Shown here: positions 32,282-43,613 of the stretch, in pieces
Layout: the number at the start of each line of letters is the position of its first letter
How positions within the stretch are numbered: position 1 is the stretch's first letter
NCBI GenBank assembly: GCA_027923505.1
Contig: BROI01000025.1
Span: 62,001 to 126,000 of the forward strand
Length of the DNA: 64,000 nucleotides
Origin: Mayamaea pseudoterrestris
Taxonomy: Eukaryota; Bacillariophyta; Bacillariophyceae; Sellaphorales; Sellaphoraceae
Direction: 5' to 3'
Notes under the pieces: generated by a model
The model's database searches: none
The model's input: only the letters and a program-made list of their open reading frames with translations
Told to the model about the DNA's origin: nothing
Program-made: the position numbers and the translations under genes

Positions 32282-33121
32282 TCACTGGTAAAAGTAATCA
32301 TTCAAGTCGGGTATTCCGCAGCTGTCTTGGAGATAGCCTGCCACCATGAGCTTGCCCCAGCCTTGTGAAAGATTTGGCCCACCACGATTTTGGCATAGCT
32401 TGATCTTTTTCTTCAAGTCGAGGTAGCGTCGCTCGCTGCGACCATATTCCTGAAACTGTGTTGGACCAGCCGGAGGAATGAGTCGCATTTCGTTCAAGCC
32501 AGTTGCGGCGTTCAACCAAACGAAAAACTCGTTGATTGCTTGTCGACCTCCTTCCCACCCAGCCGCAGCGTTTGTGACTGTGTCCTTGTCGATTTCGACG
32601 GGCAAGTCGCGGCGATAGCCAGCTGTTGCCTTGGATATGAGCTGAACGTACTTTTCGAACTTGTACTGCGCGTCGCGCATATCGTCCGCGTAGTCTGGAG
32701 GCATGCTCAATCCAAGAATGCGGAACGTATTGGTGAATTCGCGTTCCATGCGGTTTGGATTGCCTTGCCCATTGTTATTGTTCGCCTGGTAAAGGTCGTT
32801 GACGGTTCCATAGTTTGATGGATCTTTCAGCAATTCTTGGAACTCAAAGACGTAAAAGTCTGCAGATGTTTGTAGTGGAACGCGATACTGAAGGTAACTT
32901 CGGACTGCTTCGGGCGGCAAGTCGCTTAGATTCCCGTCACTTGGTCCAGTGAGTTTGCTGGAATCGGCATTTGAAACGAAGGAAAGCAATGGTGTCAAAG
33001 GAGCAAGGCTCGCGAGCTTGAACAGATCGCGGCGTGAAGCAAAAGGTTGGCCTTGAATGTTCAGCGCATTTGACAATTTGATGCACAATAAGGCCGTAGT
33101 TGTGGCTGCAATTACTTTCAT
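32282..33121 (-). CDS. Predicted thylakoid-lumen protein
   Basis: 279 aa from the Met at 33121; the frame runs upstream to 33217, but the downstream Met places a signal peptide at the very N-terminus (MKVIAATTTALLCIKLSNAL). After it comes a transit-like stretch with a twin-arginine signal, ASRRDLFKLASLAPLTPLLS, then a cleavage-type SNADS. Signal plus transit plus Tat signal is the pattern of a lumenal protein in a secondary red plastid. The mature part (about 60-279) is helical with conserved Trp/Tyr positions (AAAGWEGGRQAINEFFVWLN) and two C-terminal Cys. A PsbQ-like helical bundle role near photosystem II is possible but not shown. This gene is the best evidence that the host is photosynthetic. 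Confidence 0.65.
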   Translation of the reverse strand: MKVIAATTTALLCIKLSNALNIQGQPFASRRDLFKLASLAPLTPLLSFVSNADSSKLTGPSDGNLSDLPPEAVRSYLQYRVPLQTSADFYVFEFQELLKDPSNYGTVNDLYQANNNNGQGNPNRMEREFTNTFRILGLSMPPDYADDMRDAQYKFEKYVQLISKATAGYRRDLPVEIDKDTVTNAAAGWEGGRQAINEFFVWLNAATGLNEMRLIPPAGPTQFQEYGRSERRYLDLKKKIKLCQNRGGPNLSQGWGKLMVAGYLQDSCGIPDLNDYFYQ

Positions 33122-33402
33122 TGGGCAAGTAGGTAGTTGGTTTGTCACTTTGGAATGGCCGAGTAGAAAAAATATGGGCGAAGATCGAAGACGACGAACC
33201 GCGCCGATTAGGATCACATCTGTCGTACTGGTACTTCTGTCGTAGCGAGAACCACTGGTACTGCGTATAAGTCATAGGCGTTCAGCACTGTTATAGACTT
33301 AGGTGGCTGGTGCGGGAACCTACAATTTGTCGACTACGTAGTAAAATCGTAATGTTGTTCACTGATTCAAGCATCTGTTCTTTACAGTAACACTAAGTCA
33401 AA

Positions 33403-33858
33403 CTAGGCAGTCGTTGGACGGCATCGCCATCGAATGCCTTGACTTTCCAAATCTTCCTCAATCTCCTGGTCAAACTGTCCGGTGATAGTGACAGCATACA
33501 CTCCCGGAAGAAAATTGTCCACTCGGATCCAGCGTGCCGCCCAGGAGTTCATGGGATCCATGACGGCAACGTGGCCGTCGTAAAAGGCCGTCGTGCAGCT
33601 GTTGACTCGTTCCATATTGTCCGTCATCTCGAGGAATAAACAATTCTCGCATCCTTCGTCGTAAAACTGCTCCTGCGTTTTTAATAAGCCACATCGCTTG
33701 CAGGCTCGAATGGTGCGCAGATTGTTCGGGACGGAGGCGTTGGCGAGCTCGGCGACTTGGGGAGCGACTCCTTCCTGTCCGTCGTCTTCTTCGTCATCTT
33801 CATCTCCTCGACCATTGTTCATTTCGTCACGTGCGTATGCCATTTTGCTATATTGCAC
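33403..33858 (-). CDS. SPT4: Transcription elongation factor Spt4
   Basis: 151 aa. An acidic N-terminal extension of about 40 residues precedes the conserved core. The core has a four-Cys zinc site (RACKRCGLLKTQEQF ... GCENC), then FLEMTDNMERVNSCTTAFYDG, DPMNSWAARWIRVDNFLPGVYAV and TGQFDQEIEEDL, all in the order and spacing of eukaryotic Spt4. By family it pairs with Spt5 (DSIF) and acts on RNA polymerase II elongation in the nucleus. The family is normally about 110-120 aa, so the extension is an addition. Confidence 0.93.
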   Translation of the reverse strand: MQYSKMAYARDEMNNGRGDEDDEEDDGQEGVAPQVAELANASVPNNLRTIRACKRCGLLKTQEQFYDEGCENCLFLEMTDNMERVNSCTTAFYDGHVAVMDPMNSWAARWIRVDNFLPGVYAVTITGQFDQEIEEDLESQGIRWRCRPTTA

Positions 33859-34343
33859 TCTGTTTGCTTATTACAGTGATTAAAACACAAATGTAGACCA
33901 TGGAAACGACATGACAAGTCGCTTGCTTGGAAGACGGTTGCAATGGGACGCTTCGTACGACGTACGTACAGATCACCATAAACGCTGCGACACAAAACGA
34001 CTTTGCCTGCCTTCGCCAATGATCAAAGGCAAGACGAGAATCATGCTGTCTTGGATTCATCCTTCATTCATTGTCGCGTCGCAGAAGAGCTGCTATTCAT
34101 TGACTGGCTTACTCCGTACAACCTCTACGGTAGCTCCAGAGCACTCTGTGCCCGTCTCAAGAGCCAACTTAACTCGATCTCAATAAGTTTGCTGCAACAG
34201 CCTCGTACGCCCATCGGCGGCCATGCTAGTTAAACAAACTCCCCCTTGTAATAAAATTAATGTTGGTACTTCAAGTAAATAGTTTCCGCTAAGATAGCAA
34301 GGCGATACAAATACTACATAAAACGCGTCAAAGCCGAAAAAGT
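33859..34343. other. Intergenic region
   Basis: 485 bp between Spt4 and the next minus-strand gene. Overlapping small plus-strand frames (33911-34186, 34003-34233) have no recognisable protein features and are not called. The Spt4 promoter should be here. Confidence 0.4.
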
Positions 34344-36188
34344 CTACCGAAATCGCGAAGGATCAAATGCAAACATGGACTTGCCGTCCACGTACCCAGT
34401 ACTGGACTTGGCCGACGCAACAAGAGCTCTTCCAGCATTGCCATCGTCATCATCTCCAAATACGTTAAATGCGGGCGTGGCGCGATCATTCATTTGCTCC
34501 TCTACCTCTGCTTCAAGTACGCAACAGGAACATCCTCGGCGGGTAGCTTGCTTGAGCTGCCAATGTTCGGCGGGCAGGCATGTATCCAATAGCACCTTAT
34601 TGGCTATTAAAATAAGCTTGTGAGCAAAGACAACCTCTTGGATGGCTCCCTGCTCATTTGGCGAGAGATCTGAAATGGCGGGGAGCTTGCCGTATGTACT
34701 TGTGAAATCGTCGAGCACCTTTGCAGCAGCATCCATAACTGTAGCTGCTATTTCAGTGGACTTTGTCCCCGTCATGTACTGCAAAAGAGATCGCAGCGAC
34801 CAGTATGCGTTCGTTCCGTGTTCCACCCTGCCGTAAAATAGAAACTCCAACTTGCAAACATATGGTAGGTACGCCGATGCTTCAATCAAATCTGACTTGC
34901 TAGTTTCCTCCAGCAAGCCATCATCCTTGAGCGCAAGGTAGGCATCTGCGCAAGCCATCCAAGTTTCCACAAGGCTGGCATGTACTCGCGATAGTCCCTG
35001 CATGGCGGAAAGATAGCGTGGAAACATTAAGCTTGCTGATTGCTCGAGGCTGGCAGTGAGCGGCGTCGTGGCAGCCACCGAGTCGGTCCATCGTAGCAGC
35101 AGTGCATCATTATTGTCTTGCTCTGTAGTCCCACTTGCTTGATGGTTCTGCAGTCTCAAAGCTGCTTGAATTGTTTGATGACAACCAGCATAGCAAACAA
35201 CGTGGCGATCATCCGGAAAGGTGCGCTGGAGAGGCGCCAACAAGATTGGCACGACGGCCGATGGAAGCATCCAAACCATGGTGCGCGCAACGGTTCGTCG
35301 GCGGCGGGCATTATTATCGCTTGTGGTACCATCGTCGTGGTGAACGCTAACATGCAGGAGCGCGTGCAATCGGCAAAGGCCATGCAAAAGCTTGTCCAAC
35401 GTAGTCTGCGACAAGGCCCGACGCTCGACCAGCACAGCCAGCTGCACCAGCCATAGTGGCGTCTGCAGATTGACGATATTGCTGAATAAGCTAGTTTTGT
35501 TACTGCTGTCTGATTTTATTCGTGCATTGTTCGTGGCAGCATTTGTCTGCGAAACGAGCGCATTCAGGAGACTCGAAATGACGCGACTTCCCAATCCGCA
35601 GGCTCCATCCGCGACGAATAAGTTAGTATTTGAAGTCACGCGTCGATCCATGGCATCGGCTAAACAAGTGGCGAACATTGTGACTGACATTTGGTGGTAG
35701 GTTAGAGTTGCTGATGTTGCATCTTTTTGCTGTATCCATACGTAGTAGTCGCGCGACCCATGCACATTCTCCTTGGTGTCGCGGCCAATCCTTGCAATCT
35801 GAAAGGTTGCAGAGTCATTTTCTACATTCTTAACTGTCGTCGTTGCTAGTATCTTCTGCAGCAATGCTTCCAATTCGGCCTGCGTCTGAACAAAGTCGGT
35901 TCCCATCAACTCGGCTTGGTCAGCATCCTCCTGAGTCGTAGTTGCTACACTACCGGTAGCATTAGTGCTTTGCGTAACATGATTCACCCGCATATTTTGC
36001 ACAGCCCGAGAAAGTGCTTGCGTCCACCTTGCTGCATACCACGAGCGACGCTGCCTCTGCAGTCGACCGGGCGAGAGCAGCAAGCGACTTGCAAAATCAG
36101 TCTGCAGCAAGATTAATCCAGTCGCAGTGGCTGCCGCCAGCGCCGTGGAACCAAGCAGCAGCCATGATGAGTCGGAGTCTTGATTCAT
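34344..36188 (-). CDS. Unrecognised membrane-anchored protein
   Basis: 614 aa from the Met at 36188; the frame begins at 36263, but the downstream start leaves a clean N-terminal membrane segment (SWLLLGSTALAAATATGLIL). The rest is mostly helical and soluble, with Ala/Thr-rich stretches. Segments that may be conserved are VADGACGLGSRVISSLLNAL and VVFAHKLILIANKVLLDTC. There is a Cys cluster near the C-terminus (RRGCSCCVLE), followed by an acidic disordered tail ending SRFR. I do not recognise a family. A single N-terminal anchor suggests an organelle or ER membrane. Confidence 0.6.
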   Translation of the reverse strand: MNQDSDSSWLLLGSTALAAATATGLILLQTDFASRLLLSPGRLQRQRRSWYAARWTQALSRAVQNMRVNHVTQSTNATGSVATTTQEDADQAELMGTDFVQTQAELEALLQKILATTTVKNVENDSATFQIARIGRDTKENVHGSRDYYVWIQQKDATSATLTYHQMSVTMFATCLADAMDRRVTSNTNLFVADGACGLGSRVISSLLNALVSQTNAATNNARIKSDSSNKTSLFSNIVNLQTPLWLVQLAVLVERRALSQTTLDKLLHGLCRLHALLHVSVHHDDGTTSDNNARRRRTVARTMVWMLPSAVVPILLAPLQRTFPDDRHVVCYAGCHQTIQAALRLQNHQASGTTEQDNNDALLLRWTDSVAATTPLTASLEQSASLMFPRYLSAMQGLSRVHASLVETWMACADAYLALKDDGLLEETSKSDLIEASAYLPYVCKLEFLFYGRVEHGTNAYWSLRSLLQYMTGTKSTEIAATVMDAAAKVLDDFTSTYGKLPAISDLSPNEQGAIQEVVFAHKLILIANKVLLDTCLPAEHWQLKQATRRGCSCCVLEAEVEEQMNDRATPAFNVFGDDDDGNAGRALVASAKSSTGYVDGKSMFAFDPSRFR

Positions 36189-36263
36189 AATAATTGTTAA
36201 ATAGTAGCTGCTGCGAAAGTTGGGAGAATTGCTACTCCTACGTAGAAAGAAGTACAGTAGCAA

Positions 36264-36656
36264 TAGTTGTCCAGGTAAAAACGAATGATCCCCATGGTGA
36301 GCTTCGAGCTTCGGCAGTCACGCTGAGACATCGAGCTATGTGTTGCATGACTTTTATGTTCTTAGCACCAGCTGAGACCAAAGCGCTCACGTCAAGCGAA
36401 GCAGGCTTGAGTATCAGGCCAATAGGTATTGCAAATGAGCTTGCTTTATCAGGCTTATCTCATTGTAATTCTACCATTGATAAAGAAAACTTAGTAGCTA
36501 AGAGCAACTTTTGAGTGCAGCTCGCGCACGTCTGCAATTTTAATTCAAGTAGTTTAAGAAGTACCAAAATGTAAATTTCTATTATTTATATATAATATAT
36601 GAGTCAAAGTCTCGCTTGTCAAAGCATCCTGTGCCTCGCATCATAAATCATGTCAA
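36264..36656. other. Intergenic region
   Basis: About 390 bp, AT-rich near 36560-36600. It should hold the promoter of the preceding minus-strand gene and the 3' end of the next. Nothing recognised. Confidence 0.35.
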
Positions 36657-37619
36657 TTACTGAGGTTGATCTATCTCCCTGACAGCCTGCACGGCTCCCA
36701 CGACTCGCTCCAACGACTCGGCCTGAGCATGTTCAGGATGCGTCGCTAGGTAAATGGATATGATGACAAGAATCTTGATAAAGTCTCGTAAAAGATCTTC
36801 AACATCGCCTCCAAAGCCCTGAAGTGCAACATCCTGATCGGGCAAAACATCCAGCAATAAGTTCAGTATGTCGTGCTCCAACAAGCCTTCAATAAACTTG
36901 CAGTTCCATTTTGATAAACAATTCTCAAAGTTATCTGTCTGGACGCACTCGTCAAAGCTGCGAGCAATGTGTGTAATCATGTCGCCAGCCTGCTCGTTCA
37001 AGTGTTTGCGCGTCGAAGTCACGACAGTATGCAGTGTCAACAATCCAAGCTCGGATCGAATCTTTGGCTGCGTGAAGTCGCCCATTACCATGAGCACCAA
37101 AAATCCCCGAATGACGAGTGGATGATCAACGTAGTAGTTGGTGTAGTCTACAACCTCCGCCAGGAGTGACTGAACATGTTTGGAATTGACACGACGCAAG
37201 TCGGACAGTTCATGAATCACATAACTCATGCGCCGACAGGCATCCGTCACCATCAAATCCTTGTAGTAGCTTGCAACGAGCTCGGTTATACCAGGTTCTG
37301 GAAATGAGCGATTGCAGCAGAGTTGCGTCGTTCGAACGCGTTCCTGCAAGCGAAGATGGCATTTGGATTGAGGTTTCGTCACTGAGCCGGAGCTTGACGT
37401 CTTTCCTGTAGTCGACGTGTTCTCCGTCTTGGGCTTGAGTATATCGTTTTGAGCCGAACGACCAATGATTGCCTTCCAGAAAGATACGATATTCTGCCAG
37501 AACCAGCGCGCAATCATCAACCATATTGTAGTTGTAGGCGACGTCGTCGTCGAAGTCGTCGCCGCTGCAGCTTCCTTCTTGATTTTGTTCTTCTTGATCT
37601 TGCTTTTCTTTCGCGTCAT
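36657..37619 (-). CDS. Unrecognised protein with Lys-rich N-terminus and helical body
   Basis: 320 aa. A strongly basic start (MTRKKSKIKKNKIKKEAAA) could be a nuclear or nucleolar signal, followed by a Trp-containing hydrophobic patch (IWLMIARWFWQNIVSFWKAI) that may be a membrane segment. From about residue 100 to the end it is regular helices (VVDYTNYYVDHPLVIRGFLV, EGLLEHDILNLLLDVLPDQ) resembling an armadillo-like solenoid. No known family recognised. The start at 37619 is the first Met in frame. Confidence 0.6.
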   Translation of the reverse strand: MTRKKSKIKKNKIKKEAAAATTSTTTSPTTTIWLMIARWFWQNIVSFWKAIIGRSAQNDILKPKTENTSTTGKTSSSGSVTKPQSKCHLRLQERVRTTQLCCNRSFPEPGITELVASYYKDLMVTDACRRMSYVIHELSDLRRVNSKHVQSLLAEVVDYTNYYVDHPLVIRGFLVLMVMGDFTQPKIRSELGLLTLHTVVTSTRKHLNEQAGDMITHIARSFDECVQTDNFENCLSKWNCKFIEGLLEHDILNLLLDVLPDQDVALQGFGGDVEDLLRDFIKILVIISIYLATHPEHAQAESLERVVGAVQAVREIDQPQ

Positions 37620-38798
37620 TGTTTTGTCCTTCCTCTAGAGTATGTATGAATTGAACGGGAGATGCGCAAACTTGGCTGCGTTTTTCTTTGAGTGGATACA
37701 GCCTTGTTCTGCCGCGCCGAATGGATCTTTGGTGCGCGACGACGCGCCTGTCATGCTGCCAAATTCTTGTGAATCATTATCATTCCATAGTTACTAAACG
37801 AAATAGAGTACTGCGAATCATGCAGTGTACATTACAACTCATACGCATCGTGAATACTTCATCAACGACTTCATCGTTTCGCCGCGCTACTTCACCGTTC
37901 CACCGCTACTTTATCTTTGCAATGCCAGATTATGTACGGGGAGAGCAAGTAAATCATACCAATGTGGAGCCTTGGTTGTTGATGCAGAAAAGGCTTTTAT
38001 CTACCCAATTCACATCAATAACACGGATGCAGAACTTGCATTAGTCAGTCAGGGCCAGACGAATCTTGTCAACCAACTCATTTGTGAGTCCTACCAAAAC
38101 CTTCATCCTCCTTTTATTATCTACCGTAACCTCTTGTTGCATGCCTTATTGGTCTTTTACTTTCCAAACAAATCGGTAAAGACCAAAAGACCACGTTAAT
38201 ATCAGCTCGCACCCGAGTAGAACCGGAGTAACTTTAATTCTGAGGTCCGCTATTGTCATTCGTGCTCAAACACCTACGATGGTCTTGGATGGCAACCAGT
38301 GTTTGGCCCTGCATAGCTCGCGATTTCGTATACTCCAGTCAAACGTCAGCGAGGCGACAAGACTTGACTGCAGCCGCCGTGATCGTGGTCCATCGTGGTA
38401 CGAAGATATTGTTGTGATGCTGCGAAGGGAACAATGACCTAAGCCCAACTGCGATACGCCATGCACGGATCGGCTTGGTCTTCAATGTGCGATTTCGCAG
38501 GCGTCAAAGTGGATACCAGTACTCCTTTTGGATTACAAATGCATAGTTGGTCTATGAATAGCGTAGTGTAGGGACATGCCAGTCGCAAAGGAGTTTGGAG
38601 TAGGCCCAAACGAACAATCGCATTCTCTTCAGGGCAATATTCTTAGCACGTTCAATTATATGCAAAAGTCCGGAAGTACGAATGGGCAATATCTTCAGAA
38701 TGACTGCATCTCAGAGTTGCCCCGGCACCTCGACGAACGATGATCCATGCGCTGCACCTCTCACTTTCATCGCGACGAAGAAGGTTTAGTTCGCCACC
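37620..38798. other. Intergenic region without a supported gene
   Basis: About 1.2 kb. Small overlapping plus-strand frames (37688-38044, 37825-38199) and minus-strand frames near 38266-38466 have no protein signatures. It should contain the promoters of the preceding minus-strand gene and of the PT-repeat gene that follows. No repeats recognised. Confidence 0.35.
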
Positions 38799-41700
38799 AT
38801 GTTTACCAGCTCTCTCTTTACCCTGGCATTCGTGCTGGGTGTATTCAACCACGCTCCTCTTGCTGATGCAGGAAGTAAGTAGAAATTGTGAGCAGAGGCA
38901 TTATTTCCAAGCGAGTGGATGGTTACGCCGAGAACGAGAGCATGATTTGTAATATTCTCTGACTCTCGCTCGCTCGATTCTTTATCACTGCAGAACCCGT
39001 TGCCCCGGCTCCGGTCAAACCTCCGACATCTGCTCCCGTCAAAGCCCCAACGAAAGCACCAGTCGCTGCAGCGCTAACCGGTGGCAGTTGCGCCAATCCC
39101 CTTGCCAAGTTCGCCGATGGAACTACCAAAATGTGCTTCCCCGCCATTGCCGGACAGTGGTACAATGCGGGCAGCGTCTGCGTCGAGTTGCTCAACGGAG
39201 TGACGGACTCGGTCAAGGTCACTTACGATACGGCGGATAGCGGCTACTGCTTGACGGAAGTGCAGGCATACCTGGGGGAGAATCCAGGCTCAAGTCCAGG
39301 CCAATTTCCAGCCAAGGCCACTGGCCTCACCACCTCGAGTTGCGTCACCAACTACTCGCTCACGACGACACTGCCACTCAAGTGCTGCTCCAGCTCCACC
39401 ACCTGGACCAACAAGCCGTACAAGCTCGCCGCTCACTCGCACGTTCAGTTTGCCAATGGCGGCGGCGGTCAGACGGCTTGGAGCGACGGCGATGAAATTG
39501 ATGGCGGCTCGTGGGCCACCTACTCGCCGGTTGTGGTGAATTGCGATTGCTCGGCCATTACCGTCAAGGCTCCGACAAAGGTGAGTGTGTTTTCATAAAT
39601 GAGTCATGACTGTTAATGTTCCCACTGTCGTGGTCGTCGTCTGCGACCGGTAGCGTTACGCCCTCTAATCGCGTCAAATTTATTACACTTTGCAGGCTCC
39701 AGTCAAGCCACCGACTAAAGCACCGACAAAGGTATGTTTAGGTTATTCAAATGAATTAAAGCTTGCCTCTTGTGTTTGTTACTTTATCGACCCGCGTCTC
39801 TTGCGCTCGATTTTGACGCGCTTCCTCTTGCTCACATCCTTCGTTCGCTTGCCCCACAAAGTCACCAACGAAGGCACCAACGAAGGCACCGACGAAGGCA
39901 CCAACGAAGGCACCAACAAAAGCACCAACCAAATCACCGACCAAAAAACCGACAAAAGCACCAACGAAGGCACCCACCAAATCTCCGACCAAAAAACCAA
40001 CGAAACAGCCTACAAAAGCTCCGACGAAGGCAAGTTCTTGTGCATGCTCGTTCACACGCTCGTCATTCCAGACACTAACACACTCATCTCCGATAACCAA
40101 CCTTTCAGGCTCCCACCAAGTCACCAACAAAGGTGAGTGTGCTGAGCTGGCCTGTTGTTGACGTGGCGTTTTCTCGCGACCAATTGTTGCTCTTTTTGGC
40201 TTCTTCCCTCAATTAAATTTTTGTTTTCCGTTTACAGTCACCAACACGTAGTCCGACAAAGCAGCCGACGAAGAGTCCCACAAAGGTGAGTGTTGCAGCA
40301 GTTATACTTTTCGAGTCGCTTACCAATAATTGTATTTGTAGACAACAACTCACCAACAAAATCGTGTCAATCCACAGTCGCCAACACGTAGCCCGACGAA
40401 GCAGCCGACGAAGAGTCCCACAAAGGTAAGTTGGCGAGTGTGTTGCTGCTGTCATGTGACTAGAAATACAACATGAACCACTGTCACCTTACCCCACATG
40501 TCTTGTGACGTCCCACCGCGCAGAACCCAACCAAAGCTCCTGTCAAACCACCTACAAATGCTCCGGTCAAGCCGCCCACGAATGCGCCCCAGAAACCACC
40601 AACGAACAAGCCGGTTAAACCACCAACGAATGCTCCAGTCAAGCCGCCGACGAATGCTCCAGTTAAACCACCAACCAACGCACCTGTCAAGCCACCCACC
40701 AACAAACCGGTCAAACCTCCTACTGGTGCGCCAGTCAAACCTCCAACTAGTGCACCGATCAAACCGCCAACAAGCGCTCCAGTTGCGGCACCCGTTGGCT
40801 TTGCCGTTACTCCAACATCTTGCTCAAATCCCGTCGCAACGTTTTCGGATGGCAGCATGAAGCAATGTTTCCCAACCAAGGTAGGCTCTTCTTTGTGCCC
40901 TCACGTCTGTTTGCAATGCATCGTGTTGCTGATTCTCCCCTTTTCTATAATCTCGGCGTTTTTCGCAGGCTGGACAAAATTATAATGCAGGAGAAGTTTG
41001 TGCTGAGATTTTGAATGGGAACACAGATAAGGTCAAGATAACCTACAACACGACAGGCACGGCTTACTGCTTAACCGAAGTACAGGCCTATTTGGGAGAA
41101 TCGATGCCTTCCGCGGTCCCTGGGCAATATCCCACCAAGGCTACTGATCTTCCCACGGCAGGCTGCTTTCAAGTCTACTCAGTCACAACTGACCTCATCC
41201 CGAAATGTTGCACAACAACGACGACATGGTCCAACAAGTCTTTCAAACTGGCCGCGCACTCGCATGTTCAATTCGCCAATGGAGTTGGAGGTCAAACTGC
41301 TTGGAGCACTGGAGCAGATCTGCCTGGCGGTTCATGGGCCATGTACTCACCCGTCGTTCTCAACTGTGGCTGCTCTTCGAACATTAACCCGGCACCTGTG
41401 AAAGCTCCTACAGCGGTAAGTGAAAGCGCGTGTGAATCGAGGCAGCCTTCATTACTGCCATTATTCACTTTGCCGCGATTTATGACTAATCATTGACATT
41501 TTAAATGTTGTCAGGTCCCTGTAAAGACGACTGCTGCCCCAGTCAAACAGCCAACAAATGCTCCTCAGAAACCACCAACGAATGCTCCACAGAAACAGCC
41601 AACGAATGCTCCTGTAAAATCTCCTACAAGCGCTCCGGTCACTGCGCCGATTGCGTTTGCACCCCCAGTCTCAACAGGCGATGCTTGCTCGGCATACTAT

Positions 41701-43613
41701 CCAGCAGACGGGTCGACAAAAAGGTGCTACAAGATGCTTGCCGGGCAAACTATTCCAGCGGGTGAAGCATGTGTGCAAGTGGTTAACAGCCCTGCCGGAG
41801 ACACTGCCAAGATTACATACAATATGACCAGTTCTGCTGCTTGTTTGAAAGAGGTTCATGCATACTTTGGTGACTCAATTCCTGTCAACAACGGTGGCAA
41901 TCCAAACCCTGGCGGTTTCCCGATGACTGACAGTTCACTCTCAGGCTGCACCAAATTGTACACCTTCACGACTCCTTTACCTACAGACTGCTCCAAGAAC
42001 AGCGTATTCAGTAACAAGGTTTGGAGACTGGCAGCTCACGCGTCAGTCCAATTCACAGATGGGAATGGTGGTCAAACTGCGTGGAGTGTGGGTAAAGATG
42101 TGAAAAATGGGGGTAGTTGGGCAACCTACTCGGAAGTCATTCTCTCTTGTACTTGTGGGGCCATCCCTCCAGTCACGGCCCCCGTAACGATGCCTACAAA
42201 AGCACCAACAAAAGTAAGCTTCTAATGGTGTAGCATTGTTGCTCAGTTTTGTGTGCTTCACTTGTCTTACAATGCCGTTCTTGCTCACAGATTCCAACCA
42301 AGGCACCAAGCAAAGCTCCAACAGGTAAGCCAACTGGCAAGCCAACCGGGAAGCCAACTGGCAAACCAACCGGCAAACCTACCGGTAAACCAACAGGCAA
42401 GCCAACAGGCAAGCCAACAGGCAAGCCAACAGGCAAGCCAACAGGCAAGCCAACCAGCAAACCAACCAGCAAACCAACCAGCAAACCAACAGGCAAACCA
42501 ACTGGCAAGCCAACCGGCAAGCCAACTGGTAAGCCTACTGCTAAACCAACAGGCAAGCCCACCAGAAAGCCAACTGGTAAACCGACTGGCAAGCCTACCA
42601 AAAAGCCCACAGGCAAGCCAACTGGAAAGCCAAGCAAAGCTCCAACACGCAGTCCTACAGTTGCTCCAACACTTGCTCCAACACTTGCTCCAACTAAACC
42701 ACCAACTAACGTTGGCGCGGATGGCTGCTTTGCTTCATTCACAACTGGGTCAATGACAAGCTGCTACCCTGCCGTTGCTGGCAAGAATTATGGTGCAGGC
42801 CAAGTGTGTGCTGAGCTTTTGAATGGTGATAATGGTGACTCAGTCAAGATCACGTATGATACCACTGGTAGCAACTACTGCTTGACAGAAGTCCAAGCTT
42901 ACTTTGGTGACACAATCCCCACCAACAAGGTAGGCAATCCTATGATCGGCAACTTTCCAGCAAAAGCCACCATGAGTGGGTCTTGCATCAAGACCTACAC
43001 ACTCCAAACTCCACTGGTCCCTGGATGTGTTGCTGGTGCTGAATTCATGAATCGCATTTACAAGTTTGCTGCTCATTCTCATGTTCAGTTTGCGGATGGT
43101 TCAGGTGGGCAAACAGCATGGACCAAAGGCACAGAAATTATTGCTGGAGGAAGCTGGGCAATGTACTCGGAAGCTGCATTGAATTGTAAGTGTGTTGCAC
43201 CAACAAAAGCTCCAACGCGCAGCCCAACAAAACTGCCAACGGGGAAACCAACAGGCAAGCCCACCAAGAAGCCTACTAGTAAGCCAACTGGGAAGCCAAC
43301 TGGCAAGCCCACCAAGAAGCCTACTGGTAAACCAACTGGAAAACCAAGCAAAGCTCCTACTGGAAAGCCAACTGGCAAGCCCACCAAGATGCCTACTGGA
43401 AAGCCTACTAGCAAGCCCACCAAGATGCCTACTGGTAAGCCTACAGAAGCTCCTAGCAAGTCTCCCACGTTTGCTCCAACGTCATCACCTACTGGAGGCC
43501 CAACTAGTGCTCCCACCTCCGAACAAACCTTTGAGCCGCTTCCTAATTGCCCGACTGCTGAGAGTCCCAAGATTCTTCACTTTCAGCCTGACGAAGCTGC
43601 CTATGAGCTCTAA
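38799..43613 (+). CDS. Secreted PT-repeat protein with four Cys-rich modules (11 exons)
   Basis: Exons: 38799-38874, 38994-39580, 39696-39731, 39862-40029, 40109-40132, 40238-40285, 40378-40425, 40524-40880, 40969-41415, 41515-42213, 42291-43613; they join in frame to 1270 aa. The first exon is a signal peptide ([20 protein letters not shown]). Four copies of a Cys-rich module of about 150 residues follow (about 58-213, 425-585, 655-810, 976-1133). Each carries [21 protein letters not shown] and GGQTAW...GGSWA-YS and ends in a C-x-C pair. Between them lie PTK, PTN and PTGKPT repeats, the longest at 42324-42650 and 43230-43450. The small exons 3-7 are nothing but PT repeats in phase 0, and exons 6 and 7 are near-identical copies. 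The intron after exon 4 starts with GC rather than GT. Likely a cell-surface or frustule/matrix protein. Function unknown. Confidence 0.82.
42324..42650 (+). repeat. PTGKPT-coding minisatellite
   Basis: An array of 12-bp units encoding [12 protein letters not shown] inside exon 11 of the first PT-repeat gene. The antisense strand reads as a long GLPVG repeat ORF, which is only the mirror image. A second stretch of the same kind is at 43230-43450, and a third in the paralog at 54130-54400. Confidence 0.85.

Noticed and set aside
33911-34233. Small overlapping plus-strand ORFs between Spt4 and the next gene
   Set aside because: No recognisable sequence features; overlapping frames in a promoter region.
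37825-38199. 124-codon plus-strand ORF in the intergenic gap
   Set aside because: No signature and unusual composition; not supported as a gene.
42194-42742. GLPVG-repeat protein on the minus strand
   Set aside because: Mirror image of the PTGKPT-coding repeats; no other protein feature.
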